NCBI GenBank assembly: GCA_947473305.1 | Contig: CANJCB010000040.1 | Span: forward strand, 1 to 38,503 | Origin: Rhodospirillales bacterium | GTDB taxonomy: Bacteria; Pseudomonadota; Alphaproteobacteria; ATCC43930; CGMCC-115725 | Reading direction: 5' to 3' | Length of the DNA: 38,503 nt | In this document: piece after piece, positions 7,314 through 16,994 of the stretch | Position numbering within the stretch: the stretch's first letter is position 1 | Layout of the letters: each line of letters begins with the position of its first letter | The notes under the pieces: generated by a model | Databases searched by the model: none | Seen by the model: only the letters and a program-made list of their open reading frames with translations | Told to the model about the DNA's origin: nothing | Translations under genes and position numbers: made by a program

Positions 7314-8300
7314 GTGTCGCGGGCTCCAGCTCCCATTCTTTCCGTGCGCGATCTGCATGTTCGGCTCTGGACCAAATTCGGCGTCGTCAGAGCCGTCAAC
7401 GGCGTGTCGCTGGACTTGGCTCCGGGAGAGGTTCTAGGCATCGTCGGCGAATCGGGCAGCGGCAAATCCATCGCCATGCTGGCGGTGATGGGGCTTCTCG
7501 ATGCTGCCCTCGTCGATGCGGTCGCGGGCTCGGTCACGGTGGGCGACAGAAGCTGGAACGATCTGACCGAGATCGAGGCTTGGTCGTCGCGGTCGGAGGA
7601 TCTCGCCATGATCTTCCAGGACGCCCAGACCGCGCTCAATCCCGTCCTGACCATCGAGGCCCAGATTGTCGAGACGCTGAAGGCCCGGCACGGCCTGGGA
7701 CGCAAGGAGGCGCGCGCGCGGGCCATAAAGCTGCTCGAAGCGGTTCGAATCCCCGATCCCCAACGCTGTCTCTCGAGCTATCCACACCAATTGTCGGGCG
7801 GGATGTGCCAGCGCGTGATGATCGCGATGGCCGTGGGATGCGAGCCGAAGGTCCTGATCGCCGACGAGCCGACGACGGCGCTCGATGTGACGGTGCAGGC
7901 GCAGATCCTCAACCTGATTTCCGAGATCCAGCGGGAAAGCGGGATGAGCCTCGTTATCATCTCCCACGATCTGGGCGTCATCGCCAGCATCGCCGATCGG
8001 GTTCACGTCATGTATGCGGGCCGGATCGTCGAGAAGGGCACTGTCCAAGACGTTTTCGCCGCGCCGCGCCATCCCTATACCCAGGCCTTGCTCGCCTGCA
8101 CGACGCGCGTCGATGACGAGGCGGCGGCACCGCGCGCCATCCCTGGCGCGCTTCCCGATATGCGCGAAGCCATCTCCGGCTGTCCATTCCGAGATCGATG
8201 CCCGATCGTCTTGCCGATATGCGCGACGGAAGATCCGGAATTGGACGCAGTTGAGGGGCATGCGGCCGCCTGCTGGCGCATGCCGGGAGCCGATCCTTGA
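7314..8300 (+). CDS. ABC transporter ATP-binding protein, DppD/OppD type
   Basis: This 328-residue ATPase starts at GTG 7314, preceded by AGGAAGAG. It has a Walker A motif GESGSGKS, signature LSGGMCQRVMIAMA, Walker B VLIADEPTTALD and the switch ISHDLGVI. The C-terminal oligopeptide-type extension carries the Cys-rich CPFRDRCP motif followed by a third Cys. It hydrolyses ATP at the inner face of the importer and is expected to pair with the next gene, whose start overlaps its stop by 4 bases. Confidence 0.93.
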   Translation: MSRAPAPILSVRDLHVRLWTKFGVVRAVNGVSLDLAPGEVLGIVGESGSGKSIAMLAVMGLLDAALVDAVAGSVTVGDRSWNDLTEIEAWSSRSEDLAMIFQDAQTALNPVLTIEAQIVETLKARHGLGRKEARARAIKLLEAVRIPDPQRCLSSYPHQLSGGMCQRVMIAMAVGCEPKVLIADEPTTALDVTVQAQILNLISEIQRESGMSLVIISHDLGVIASIADRVHVMYAGRIVEKGTVQDVFAAPRHPYTQALLACTTRVDDEAAAPRAIPGALPDMREAISGCPFRDRCPIVLPICATEDPELDAVEGHAAACWRMPGADP

Positions 8301-9289
8301 GCATACCCGCGTCTCCCTCCGATTTTGCTTTACCGCTGCTGCAACTCGACGATGTTTGCGTCGATTTTCAAGTGCCGAAGGCGCAGGGAGGCAAGGCCAC
8401 CTTGCGCGCGGTCCGGAACGTCTCGCTTCAGGTCATGCCCGGCGAGAGTATCGCCTTGGTCGGGGAATCCGGCTGCGGGAAAAGTACGCTCGGCCGGGTC
8501 ATGGTCGGGCTGATCGAACCCAGTCGAGGCAGCGTGCTTTATCGCGGCCGCGCCATGAACGCGCTTAACCGCCGGGACCAGCAGAGCGCACGGCGGATGC
8601 TGCAGATGGTCTTCCAAAATCCCTATGGGGCCCTTGATCCACGGTTCCGGATTCACCGTTCGGTGAGGGAGCCGCTCGACATAGCGGGGCTGGGTTCCCG
8701 CGCCGAGCGCCGGGAGAAAGTCGCCCGGGTGCTCGGCTTGGTCGGCCTCGGTCCCCGCCATGCGGCCGCCTATCCAAAGCAGCTTTCCGGCGGGCAATTG
8801 CAGCGGGTGGGGATCGCGCGAGCGATCGTGACTTCGCCGGAGGTGCTGGTCTGTGACGAAGTGACAAGCGCTCTGGACGTCAGCGCCAAGATCCAGATCA
8901 CGGAGCTTCTGGTCGAACTCGGCCGGGAACTCAATGTCAGTTATGTCTTCATCTCCCACGACCTCGGCATCGTGAGACAGGTGGCGACCCGGATCGCGGT
9001 CATGTATCTCGGCCGGATCGTCGAGTTGATGGACGCGGCCTCCTTTTATCGTGGCGCGCTGCATCCCTATTCCCGCGCACTGCTCAACTCGGTGCCGATT
9101 CCCGATCCCCAGTTGCAGCGCGATCGTCTGTCAAAGATCCTGGTGGGCGAGGTTCCAAGTCCGACCGACCCGCCGAGCGGCTGCGCCTTCCGGTCTCGCT
9201 GTCCCCTGGCGCAGAATATCTGTCGCGAAGTAGACCCGGCGCTCACTCCACGGAAGGGATCTCACCTCGTGGCCTGCCACTTCTGCTGA
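8297..9289 (+). CDS. ABC transporter ATP-binding protein, DppF/OppF type
   Basis: The 330-residue second ATPase contains Walker A GESGCGKS, signature LSGGQLQRVGIARA, Walker B VLVCDEVTSALDVS and the C-terminal CAFRSRCP motif of oligopeptide-type ATPases. The likely start is TTG at 8297, overlapping the previous stop (TTGA); no better start is visible before the conserved domain. It completes the ABC importer: one binding protein, two permeases and two ATPases. Confidence 0.92.
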   Translation: MSIPASPSDFALPLLQLDDVCVDFQVPKAQGGKATLRAVRNVSLQVMPGESIALVGESGCGKSTLGRVMVGLIEPSRGSVLYRGRAMNALNRRDQQSARRMLQMVFQNPYGALDPRFRIHRSVREPLDIAGLGSRAERREKVARVLGLVGLGPRHAAAYPKQLSGGQLQRVGIARAIVTSPEVLVCDEVTSALDVSAKIQITELLVELGRELNVSYVFISHDLGIVRQVATRIAVMYLGRIVELMDAASFYRGALHPYSRALLNSVPIPDPQLQRDRLSKILVGEVPSPTDPPSGCAFRSRCPLAQNICREVDPALTPRKGSHLVACHFC

Positions 9290-9403
9290 TCGGCTGTGAC
9301 GAATGAAAAGGGCGTTCCGGGACGGGATCAAACTCCCGCACGGGATCAGCTATACTCTACAACAGACGTAAGGCTGGGCACCGCAGCCAAGAAAGGCAAA
9401 GGC

Positions 9404-10306
9404 ATGGTCGGATTTCAGATTGGCGCCGCGAGCGTAACCCGGGTGTTCGAGATGATCGACCATGCCGAGCCCGCTCCCGAATTCTTCCTCGGCGATTTCG
9501 ACGAGGAAGTCTTCGCGCGGCACCGATCCTGGCTTCAGCCACGCTATCTGGAGCCCAGCACAGACAGCGTGTTGCTGCACATGCAGTCCTGGCTCGTGCG
9601 TACCGAACGCCATCTGATCCTGATCGACTCCTGCTGCGGCAATCACAAGCCGCGGCCCGGACCCGGATGGGAACACTTCCATATGCTCGATACCGGCTAT
9701 ATGGACCGGTTCAAGGAAACGGGCGTCAATCCCGAGGATATCGATTTCGTGCTCTGCACGCATCTCCATGTGGATCATGTCGGCTGGAACACGCGCCTCG
9801 ACAACGGCCGCTGGGTCCCGACCTTCCCCAATGCGAAATACGTGATGGCGCGCGCGGAGCATGACTTCTGGGCGGGTGTCGCGAAGGACGTTGAGGCGCC
9901 CATCGTTCCGCGCAACATCTATAACGACAGCGTGCTGCCCGTCGTCGAGGCCGGCATGGCCGAGTTGATCGACGGCTCGGGCAGCGTCGGCGACGCCATC
10001 ACGATCCATCCAGCACCCGGCCATACGCCGGGCCATTTCCACGCGGATCTCCTCTCTCAAGGCAAGCGGGCCATGTTCATCGGGGACATCCTCCACTCCC
10101 CCGTCCAGATCCCGCTCTGGCGCTGGAGCAGCCGTTTCTGCGTCGACGCCGAGAAGGCGAAGGAAAGCCGCCGTGAAGTCCTCGCCCTCTGCGCCGAGCG
10201 TGGCGACCTGCTCATACCGGGCCATTTCGGCGAGCCGCATGCCGCCTATATCAAGGCGAAGGGCGACGAATTCGAGATCGATTTCGATGTCGGGAACGGG
10301 CGATAG
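9404..10306 (+). CDS. MBL-fold metallo-hydrolase (lactonase-like)
   Basis: The metallo-beta-lactamase fold shows HLHVDHVGWN, the HxHxDH metal-binding motif (about 120-125), the metal His in PGHTPGHF and a further His in IPGHFGEPH. Overall length (300 residues) and LIDSCCGNHKPR resemble the large MBL group that includes quorum-quenching lactonases and other ester/lactone hydrolases. The frame is open from GTG 9296, but homologues begin near MVGFQIG, so ATG 9404 (preceded by AAAGG) is preferred. As last gene of the ABC/dioxygenase operon, it may open a lactone or hydrolyse an intermediate; this is inferred only from position. Confidence 0.85.
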   Translation: MVGFQIGAASVTRVFEMIDHAEPAPEFFLGDFDEEVFARHRSWLQPRYLEPSTDSVLLHMQSWLVRTERHLILIDSCCGNHKPRPGPGWEHFHMLDTGYMDRFKETGVNPEDIDFVLCTHLHVDHVGWNTRLDNGRWVPTFPNAKYVMARAEHDFWAGVAKDVEAPIVPRNIYNDSVLPVVEAGMAELIDGSGSVGDAITIHPAPGHTPGHFHADLLSQGKRAMFIGDILHSPVQIPLWRWSSRFCVDAEKAKESRREVLALCAERGDLLIPGHFGEPHAAYIKAKGDEFEIDFDVGNGR

Positions 10307-10333
10307 AAATAAATGTCACGCCGAGGCCACTCT

Positions 10334-11257
10334 CTACCGAACCTCCAGGATTAGCTTGCCCTGCAGGTGTCGGGAGTTGCTGACGCGATGGGCTTCGGCC
10401 GCGTCCTTCAGCTTGTATCGGGTGATATGGGGCGGCCACACCGCACCCGCATCATATAATGCCGCCATCCGCTCCAGATGAGCGCGGTCGCGGGTGACGG
10501 CCGGACGCAAGGTTTCGACATCCTTGCGCGGCTCGAAGCCTTCCTTCTTCGCGGCGATGAAAACCAGTCGCCCGCCCGATTTCAGCACGTCGTAGGAACG
10601 GGCCTGGACATCGCCACCAACCGTGTCGAACACGACGTCGCAATCATGGACGATCTTGGTGAAATCCTCGGCGTTGTAATCGATCACCTGGTCGGCGCCG
10701 AGGCTGCGAACGTAGTCGGCATTGCCGGCGCTGGCGGTCGTGATCACCTTGGCGCCGATATGCTTGGCGAGCTGGATCGCAAAGCCGGCAACCCCACCGG
10801 CGCCGCCCTGGATCAGGATCGTTTCACCCCGTTTCAATTTCGCGGTGTCTTCCAACGCCCAGATCGCGGTCAGGCTGGTGAGTGCCATCGCCGCCGCTTC
10901 GGCGTGACTGAGTTTCGGGGGCTTCCTGGCGATGATCGCGGCCTTGATCGCGAGCTTCTCGGCATAGGCGCCCTCTTTACCCGCATCGAGCACGCCGAAG
11001 ACCTCGTCTCCTACCTTGAGATCGGTGACACCGCTCCCAATTTGGCTGAGGACACCCGAGAAGTCGCGGCCCAGAACATAGGGAAAAGTGAGCTGCCGGG
11101 CGGAATAGCCGCCCCGTCTGACCGAATTATCCGCGGCATTGACGCTGGCGGCGTAGACATCGACCAGGACCTCGCCTGGTCCGATTACGGGATCGGGCAT
11201 GTCGCTGTAAATCAGCTCCTCCGGCCCGCCATGCTTCCTCAAAATCGCCGCTTTCAT
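10334..11257 (-). CDS. Zinc-independent NADPH:quinone oxidoreductase-like MDR protein
   Basis: This 307-residue medium-chain dehydrogenase/reductase starts MKAAILRKHGGPEEL, typical of quinone oxidoreductases. The GroES-like half (1-115) lacks the structural zinc cysteines and the catalytic Cys, while the Rossmann half contains IQGGAGGVAGFAIQLAK. VFDTVGGD and GGRLVFIAA follow the family pattern. It should reduce quinones or activated double bonds with NADPH in the cytoplasm. The frame extends upstream to 11293, but the family N-terminus begins at 11257. It converges with the MBL gene and seems to be transcribed alone. Confidence 0.87.
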   Translation of the reverse strand: MKAAILRKHGGPEELIYSDMPDPVIGPGEVLVDVYAASVNAADNSVRRGGYSARQLTFPYVLGRDFSGVLSQIGSGVTDLKVGDEVFGVLDAGKEGAYAEKLAIKAAIIARKPPKLSHAEAAAMALTSLTAIWALEDTAKLKRGETILIQGGAGGVAGFAIQLAKHIGAKVITTASAGNADYVRSLGADQVIDYNAEDFTKIVHDCDVVFDTVGGDVQARSYDVLKSGGRLVFIAAKKEGFEPRKDVETLRPAVTRDRAHLERMAALYDAGAVWPPHITRYKLKDAAEAHRVSNSRHLQGKLILEVR

Positions 11258-11416
11258 GATGCCTGCCCTGTCGCTTGAGGATCGATCGAACACTTTCTTT
11301 CATGTCTCACTCACGACCGCAAACAGCAATCGTAGCGGGCGATTGAACGGAGCATGAAGTCGCGGCCCTGCGGCATCTTGTTTTCACAACCGCGACGATC
11401 TCTCATTCATCGGTCT

Positions 11417-13207
<1,791 letters not shown>

Positions 13208-13297
13208 AGGCGTTCCAGGAAAGGGGAGACATGACCATCCCTCTCAGCATAGCGGGAGCGTCGTCCCTTGGAACGAAGAGATAATGGGTCAAATCGC

Positions 13298-13432
13298 TCA
13301 GGCCAAGCTAAAGACGGAGAAGGCCAGCACGGCGATCGCCACTGTCCACCAGATGAAATTGAAGACCGCCTGATGGACATCGAAAGCACTCGCGGCGGTG
13401 TCGTAGCTGGGCTTCTGCATCGCGTTGTTCAT
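13298..13432 (-). CDS. Tiny single-helix membrane protein resembling aa3 oxidase subunit IV
   Basis: This 44-residue frame (MNNAMQKPSY...) has a short polar N-terminus and one hydrophobic helix, FNFIWWTVAIAVLAFSVFS. The pattern of a short acidic/polar head, a phenylalanine and a helix resembles the alphaproteobacterial aa3-type cytochrome c oxidase subunit IV (COX4_pro_2), which supports the oxidase complex. The start could be ATG 13432, directly after AGAAGG, or ATG 13420. No oxidase genes are near, so it may be an unrelated small membrane protein. The upstream part of the same open frame is not coding in this frame. Confidence 0.5.
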   Translation of the reverse strand: MNNAMQKPSYDTAASAFDVHQAVFNFIWWTVAIAVLAFSVFSLA

Positions 13433-13488
13433 CCTTCTGATTTGGGCTTCATCGAAAGGGGAAGGGATTTCTCCGGCGGTCTTTCCCC

Positions 13489-13762
13489 TTAGGCCGCTTC
13501 CCGCCTGGCGTTCGCTTGGGTGAGCATCTCTTTCAAGGCTCGCTTGCCGGCCAGCGCCTTGGGACCCTGGGCCGCGAGGGGATTGGCCAGCGCGCGCCGT
13601 CTGAGGACGCTGTCGCAGACCGCGAGATGGCGGCGCTCGGCTTTCAGCGCCTCGATCAGGGGGACGCCGCTGCTGCTCGGCCTTGGGCAAGGCCTGGAAG
13701 GTCGCAATCGCCAGGTTCAACCGTCGAAGTTGGCTATCGTCGATCACGATGAGTTCGCTCAT
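13489..13762 (-). pseudogene. Small hypothetical gene with an apparent frameshift
   Basis: The N-terminal part MSELIVIDDSQLRRLNL to ALPKAEQ (from 13762) reads well in one frame, then turns into low-complexity Arg/Pro/Gly sequence. At about 13670 the plausible sequence continues in the neighbouring frame with SGVPLIEALKAERRHLAV and ends ANARREAA at 13489. Joined, they give a helical, charged protein of about 90 residues of no family I recognise. The switch falls at repeated AGC/CAG triplets (GAGCAGCAGCGG), a slip-prone run, so it may be a real disabling mutation, a sequencing error or recoding. Confidence 0.45.
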
Positions 13763-13978
13763 TCGCCAAGCCTCCCTTGGAAGAAGTCACGTTCACGCCG
13801 GACGTGATGGGAGGAGGCTAGGCAACGCGGATTAGTTGAACATTATTCGTGATTCGATTTCTCGTTTTACGTCCTTGCCGGCCTCTGGTTTCGAGGTGGA
13901 GTTCGGGGGGGTTCTGTGGGAGCATCCCAAAGTTCTAAAAGCCTATGACGAGAGAACGATTGCAGGGAGATCGCAGTA

Positions 13979-15574
13979 ATGCCAGTTCGCTCACAATTGA
14001 CAGTCGCGCTATGGTCCGCAAGCGCGCTTTTCCTGGCCGGAATGGTCGGAACTCAGGCCCATGCCCAGACGCCTCAATACGGCGGCACGGCCATCTTCAC
14101 GGTTACGGGCGATCCGATAACCTTTAACCCTTCGGTCCAGACCAATGTGGCCGACGAGCAGATCGGCTGCATCATCTATCCGAGCCTGATCCAATTCACC
14201 GACCAATATGTAGTCCATCCCTATCTCGCGAAATCCTGGACCATCTCGCCCGACGGGCTCACCTATACCTTCCTGCTCAACAAGGCCGAGTGGCACGACG
14301 GCAAGCCCTTCACCTCGGATGACGTGAAATACACGATCGAGGAAGTGAGCACGAAGCTGTCCTCGGTCTTCCGTCGGGCGGGTGAGGCCATTTCCAAGGT
14401 CGAAGCGCCCGCGCCCGACAAGGTCGTCATTACCCTGAAGCAGGGCTTCGGCCCCTTCCTCGTCTCGCTGGGCTGCGAGCAGGGCGCCGCCATGCTGCCC
14501 GCGCATCTCTTCCGCGGCACCGATCCCTTGAAGAACCCGGCGACCCTGACCGATCCGATCGGCACCGGCGCTTTCAAATTCCAGGAATGGAAACGCGGCC
14601 AATACGTCCGGTTGGTCAAGAACCCGAAATATTTCGAATCCGGCAAGCCCTATCTCGACGAGGTGATCGCCAAGGTCATCCCGCAAGCTTCCGCCCGCAC
14701 CGCCGCCTTGCAGGCCGGCGAGGTGGACATGAGCCGCGGCATGGCGACCAACGATTACGCCTCGGTGAGGGCCAATCCTAAGCTCGCCCTGATGGATGAT
14801 GCGATCGCGCCCTCGATGGCGCCGCTGTTCTTCAACATCAAGCACAAGCCGCTCGACGACAAACGGGTGCGCCAGGCGCTCTTCATGGCGATGGATCGCG
14901 ACTACATCATCAAGAACGCCTACTTCGGCGACGGCAAGCCTGGCGTTCAGCCTTTGTCCGCGCGGGTGGCCTGGACCCGGGAGCCCTCGATCGACTACGG
15001 GAAGATGTATCCCTACAACGTGGCCAAGGCGAATGCGCTCCTCGACGAGGCCGGCGTGAAGCGCGGCGCGGACGGCAAGCGGTTCAAGGTCTCGCTGTTG
15101 CCGATCCAGGGCTATCCGGAGTTCGAACAGGTCTCCGTTGCCTTGAAGTCCATGTGGGGCGAGGTCGGGATCGAGGTGATCATCGAGAACCTCGACATCC
15201 CGACCTATCTGCAGCGGGTCTATACGGATGGCAATTTCGACGTGGCCATCAACGGCTACGGCACCTACGGCGATCCGGCCCTGGGTCAGACCCGCATGTG
15301 GGCGGCGGCCCTCATCGGTAAGCCCTACGGCAACGCCTCGGGCTATTCCAACCCCAAGGTCGAGGAACTCTTCACCCAGGCCGAGCGGGCAACCGCCCAC
15401 GAGGAGCGGGCGAAATTCTACAGCGAGGCCCAGAAGATCGTGGCCGAGGACCTGCCGGTCATCGACCTGCGCGATTACCAAGCGCAGACAGGCATCAACA
15501 GGAAGCTTCACGGCGTCTTGGGGACTTACCTGTCCTCCATGGGCACTTGGTATAGTGCCTGGATGGAGAAATAG
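13979..15574 (+). CDS. Orphan family-5 ABC substrate-binding protein
   Basis: The 531-residue SBP_bac_5 protein has a Sec signal peptide (LTVALWSASALFLAGMVG, then AHA-QTPQ). Family marks include TYTFLLNKAEWHDGKPFTSD, DPIGTGAFKFQEW and VRQALFMAMDRDYIIKNAYF. The start ATG follows AGGGAGA at a normal distance. It has no permease or ATPase beside it, and a perfect hairpin 15 bases after its stop indicates a single-gene transcript. It may feed the transporter encoded at 5510-9289 or another one elsewhere; the ligand is unknown. It is not a close duplicate of the binding protein at 3895. Confidence 0.9.
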   Translation: MPVRSQLTVALWSASALFLAGMVGTQAHAQTPQYGGTAIFTVTGDPITFNPSVQTNVADEQIGCIIYPSLIQFTDQYVVHPYLAKSWTISPDGLTYTFLLNKAEWHDGKPFTSDDVKYTIEEVSTKLSSVFRRAGEAISKVEAPAPDKVVITLKQGFGPFLVSLGCEQGAAMLPAHLFRGTDPLKNPATLTDPIGTGAFKFQEWKRGQYVRLVKNPKYFESGKPYLDEVIAKVIPQASARTAALQAGEVDMSRGMATNDYASVRANPKLALMDDAIAPSMAPLFFNIKHKPLDDKRVRQALFMAMDRDYIIKNAYFGDGKPGVQPLSARVAWTREPSIDYGKMYPYNVAKANALLDEAGVKRGADGKRFKVSLLPIQGYPEFEQVSVALKSMWGEVGIEVIIENLDIPTYLQRVYTDGNFDVAINGYGTYGDPALGQTRMWAAALIGKPYGNASGYSNPKVEELFTQAERATAHEERAKFYSEAQKIVAEDLPVIDLRDYQAQTGINRKLHGVLGTYLSSMGTWYSAWMEK

Positions 15575-15588
15575 TCCGCCGTATCCCA

Positions 15589-15614
15589 ACCCGACGCCTC
15601 GCTTGGCGTCGGGT
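15589..15614 (+). terminator. Hairpin terminator after the orphan binding protein
   Basis: ACCCGACGCC (15589-15598) pairs perfectly with GGCGTCGGGT (15605-15614) across a 6-base loop. It begins 15 bases after the stop codon. There is no clean T run, so it may work with Rho or only protect the RNA 3' end. Confidence 0.6.
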
Positions 15615-15645
15615 ACTGCCTTGGCTTCAGTCGCTGTCTAGGAAG

Positions 15646-15999
15646 CTAACGCTGCGGGCGGCTGCATCTCACCAGATTCGGCATATCGACGTGACATTCA
15701 ATGCCTTGATTGAAGCGGAAGGTATCAGGCGTGATGCGCCGCACCTCTAAGCCATTTGAAAAGGTAAGCCAGCCCGCGCTTGCGAACCAACTGGTGATCC
15801 CGTTGCTAAATCGGGGGAAACCGTTTTGATCGCGATCTACCAGAGTCCCATCCGAGAACCTTACGATCGCCTGTGAAACCATTTCCGCCGACAACCCGTT
15901 CGTGCAGTTTACGCGCTCATGGTCGAAGCCCATGCAGCTCAGCGTCGATCCCCCGGACAGGACAACGGCATAAACGGCGATTTCTATGATGGTCATCAT
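15646..15999 (-). CDS. Small exported protein of unknown function
   Basis: This 117-residue protein has a hydrophobic start (MMTIIEIAVYAVVLSGGS) resembling a short signal peptide, followed by a Cys (22) that is not in a good lipobox. The rest contains repeated beta-like units with FSDGT, FSNGI and FSNGL motifs and paired cysteines (C32, and later CHVDM and VRCSR), suggesting a small disulfide-bonded periplasmic or surface protein. I do not recognise a named family. It converges on the orphan binding-protein gene. GC content is lower than in its neighbours. A TTGAC-N4-GTCAA palindrome lies about 70 bases upstream. Confidence 0.5.
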   Translation of the reverse strand: MMTIIEIAVYAVVLSGGSTLSCMGFDHERVNCTNGLSAEMVSQAIVRFSDGTLVDRDQNGFPRFSNGITSWFASAGWLTFSNGLEVRRITPDTFRFNQGIECHVDMPNLVRCSRPQR

Positions 16000-16231
16000 G
16001 CCAAGAATCTCGTCGCCAGGGCTTGTTGAGGTGCTTATCGTTTAGCAGCGCCACCCGTAGCGGATCTTGACTTGGGTCAATCGTATTCGAGTTGGAAAGG
16101 GCGTCATCGACAAAAGAACTTGCGAAGCCAGTGCCATTGACACGAACGGTAGGGTCCTTACGGCGGCCGCGAAGACGAGCCTCCTGGATATACCTTCGTA
16201 TCGAGTCTGTTTTTAAGGATATTACCCCAAG
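16000..16231 (-). other. Possible gene remnant lacking a start codon
   Basis: On the minus strand one frame stays open across the whole gap and reads like protein: IRRYIQEARLRGRRKDPTVR (about 16190-16130), then FVDDALSNSN and DPLRVALLNDKHLNKPW. No ATG, GTG or TTG precedes it before an in-frame stop near 16248, and the frame runs into the start of the 117-residue gene. I recognise no family. It may be a decayed gene or chance. Confidence 0.25.
16067..16080. promoter_or_regulatory. Fnr/Crp-type palindrome TTGAC-N4-GTCAA
   Basis: TTGACTTGGGTCAA keeps the TTGA-N6-TCAA core of Fnr/FixK-type sites but differs from the best consensus at both fifth positions. It lies about 70 bases before the small exported protein (minus strand) and about 150 before the SDR gene (plus strand), so either could be the target. 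Confidence 0.35.
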
Positions 16232-16981
16232 ATGGATTTGAACTTAGAGGGCAAGACGGGATTGGTGACCGGCGCCAGTGCGGGCATCGGACGAGCTATT
16301 GCTCTCTCGTTGGCAAAGGAAGGAGTGCGCCTGGCTTTGGTGGCGCGCAGGCAAGCTTTGCTGGAAGAAGTTGCCCGGGAGATCGCCGCGGCAAAGGCTC
16401 CTGCCCCCATTCTTGTTGTCGCCGACCTCATGGACGAAGACGCAGCTGAAAGGATCGGAGAAAAGGCCCTCGAAGCTCTCGGCCGGGTGGATATCCTTGT
16501 CAACAGCGCCGGCGCGAGCAGGCCCCTCCCGATAGATGCCGGAGAAGACCTGTGGAACGAGGCGATCACGCTCAATTTCACGAGGCTGAGACAGGTCACT
16601 CAGCGGGTGATTCCGGGAATGATCGGGAATAAATGGGGCCGAATCATCAATATCAGCGGGAAGAACGAACCCTGGGAGCTCAATGGCTCGCTGACGGCAA
16701 AGGCCGCCCTTCACGCCTGGGCCAAGAGCATTTCCCGGGAACTCGGCAGATCGGGAATCACGGTCAATTCCATCGCACCCGGACGGATCGTAAGCGAGCA
16801 GATCCTCCGCAACTACACGGATGAGCAGCGGCTTGCCGCGACCAAGGAAATCCCGGTGGGCGAATATGGGGATCCGCAGGATCTTGCCAATCTCGCGATA
16901 TTCCTGGCCTCGCCGCGGGCTCGCTATATTACCGGCACGGTGATCCCCGTCGATGGCGGCTTGCGGCGCTACGCCTTTTGA
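16232..16981 (+). CDS. SDR-family oxidoreductase with altered catalytic tyrosine
   Basis: The 249-residue classical short-chain dehydrogenase/reductase fold has the cofactor motif TGASAGIG (13-20), NSAG (91-94) and the structural Asn in LNF (115). The catalytic Ser142 is present in INISG and Lys157 in SLTAKAAL, but the position of the catalytic Tyr in YxxxK is Ser153. IAPGRI and VDGG complete the family pattern. Arg40 after the second strand suggests NADP(H). Without the Tyr it may be a weak or repurposed reductase; FabG-like enzymes are its nearest general group. It converges with an aldo/keto reductase (14-base gap). Confidence 0.87.
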   Translation: MDLNLEGKTGLVTGASAGIGRAIALSLAKEGVRLALVARRQALLEEVAREIAAAKAPAPILVVADLMDEDAAERIGEKALEALGRVDILVNSAGASRPLPIDAGEDLWNEAITLNFTRLRQVTQRVIPGMIGNKWGRIINISGKNEPWELNGSLTAKAALHAWAKSISRELGRSGITVNSIAPGRIVSEQILRNYTDEQRLAATKEIPVGEYGDPQDLANLAIFLASPRARYITGTVIPVDGGLRRYAF

Positions 16982-16994
16982 CGTGACGGATCGA

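Noticed and set aside
14009-15589. 526-residue minus-strand frame opposite the orphan binding protein
   Set aside because: The plus strand has a signal peptide, ribosome binding site and family-5 motifs; the antisense frame has none.
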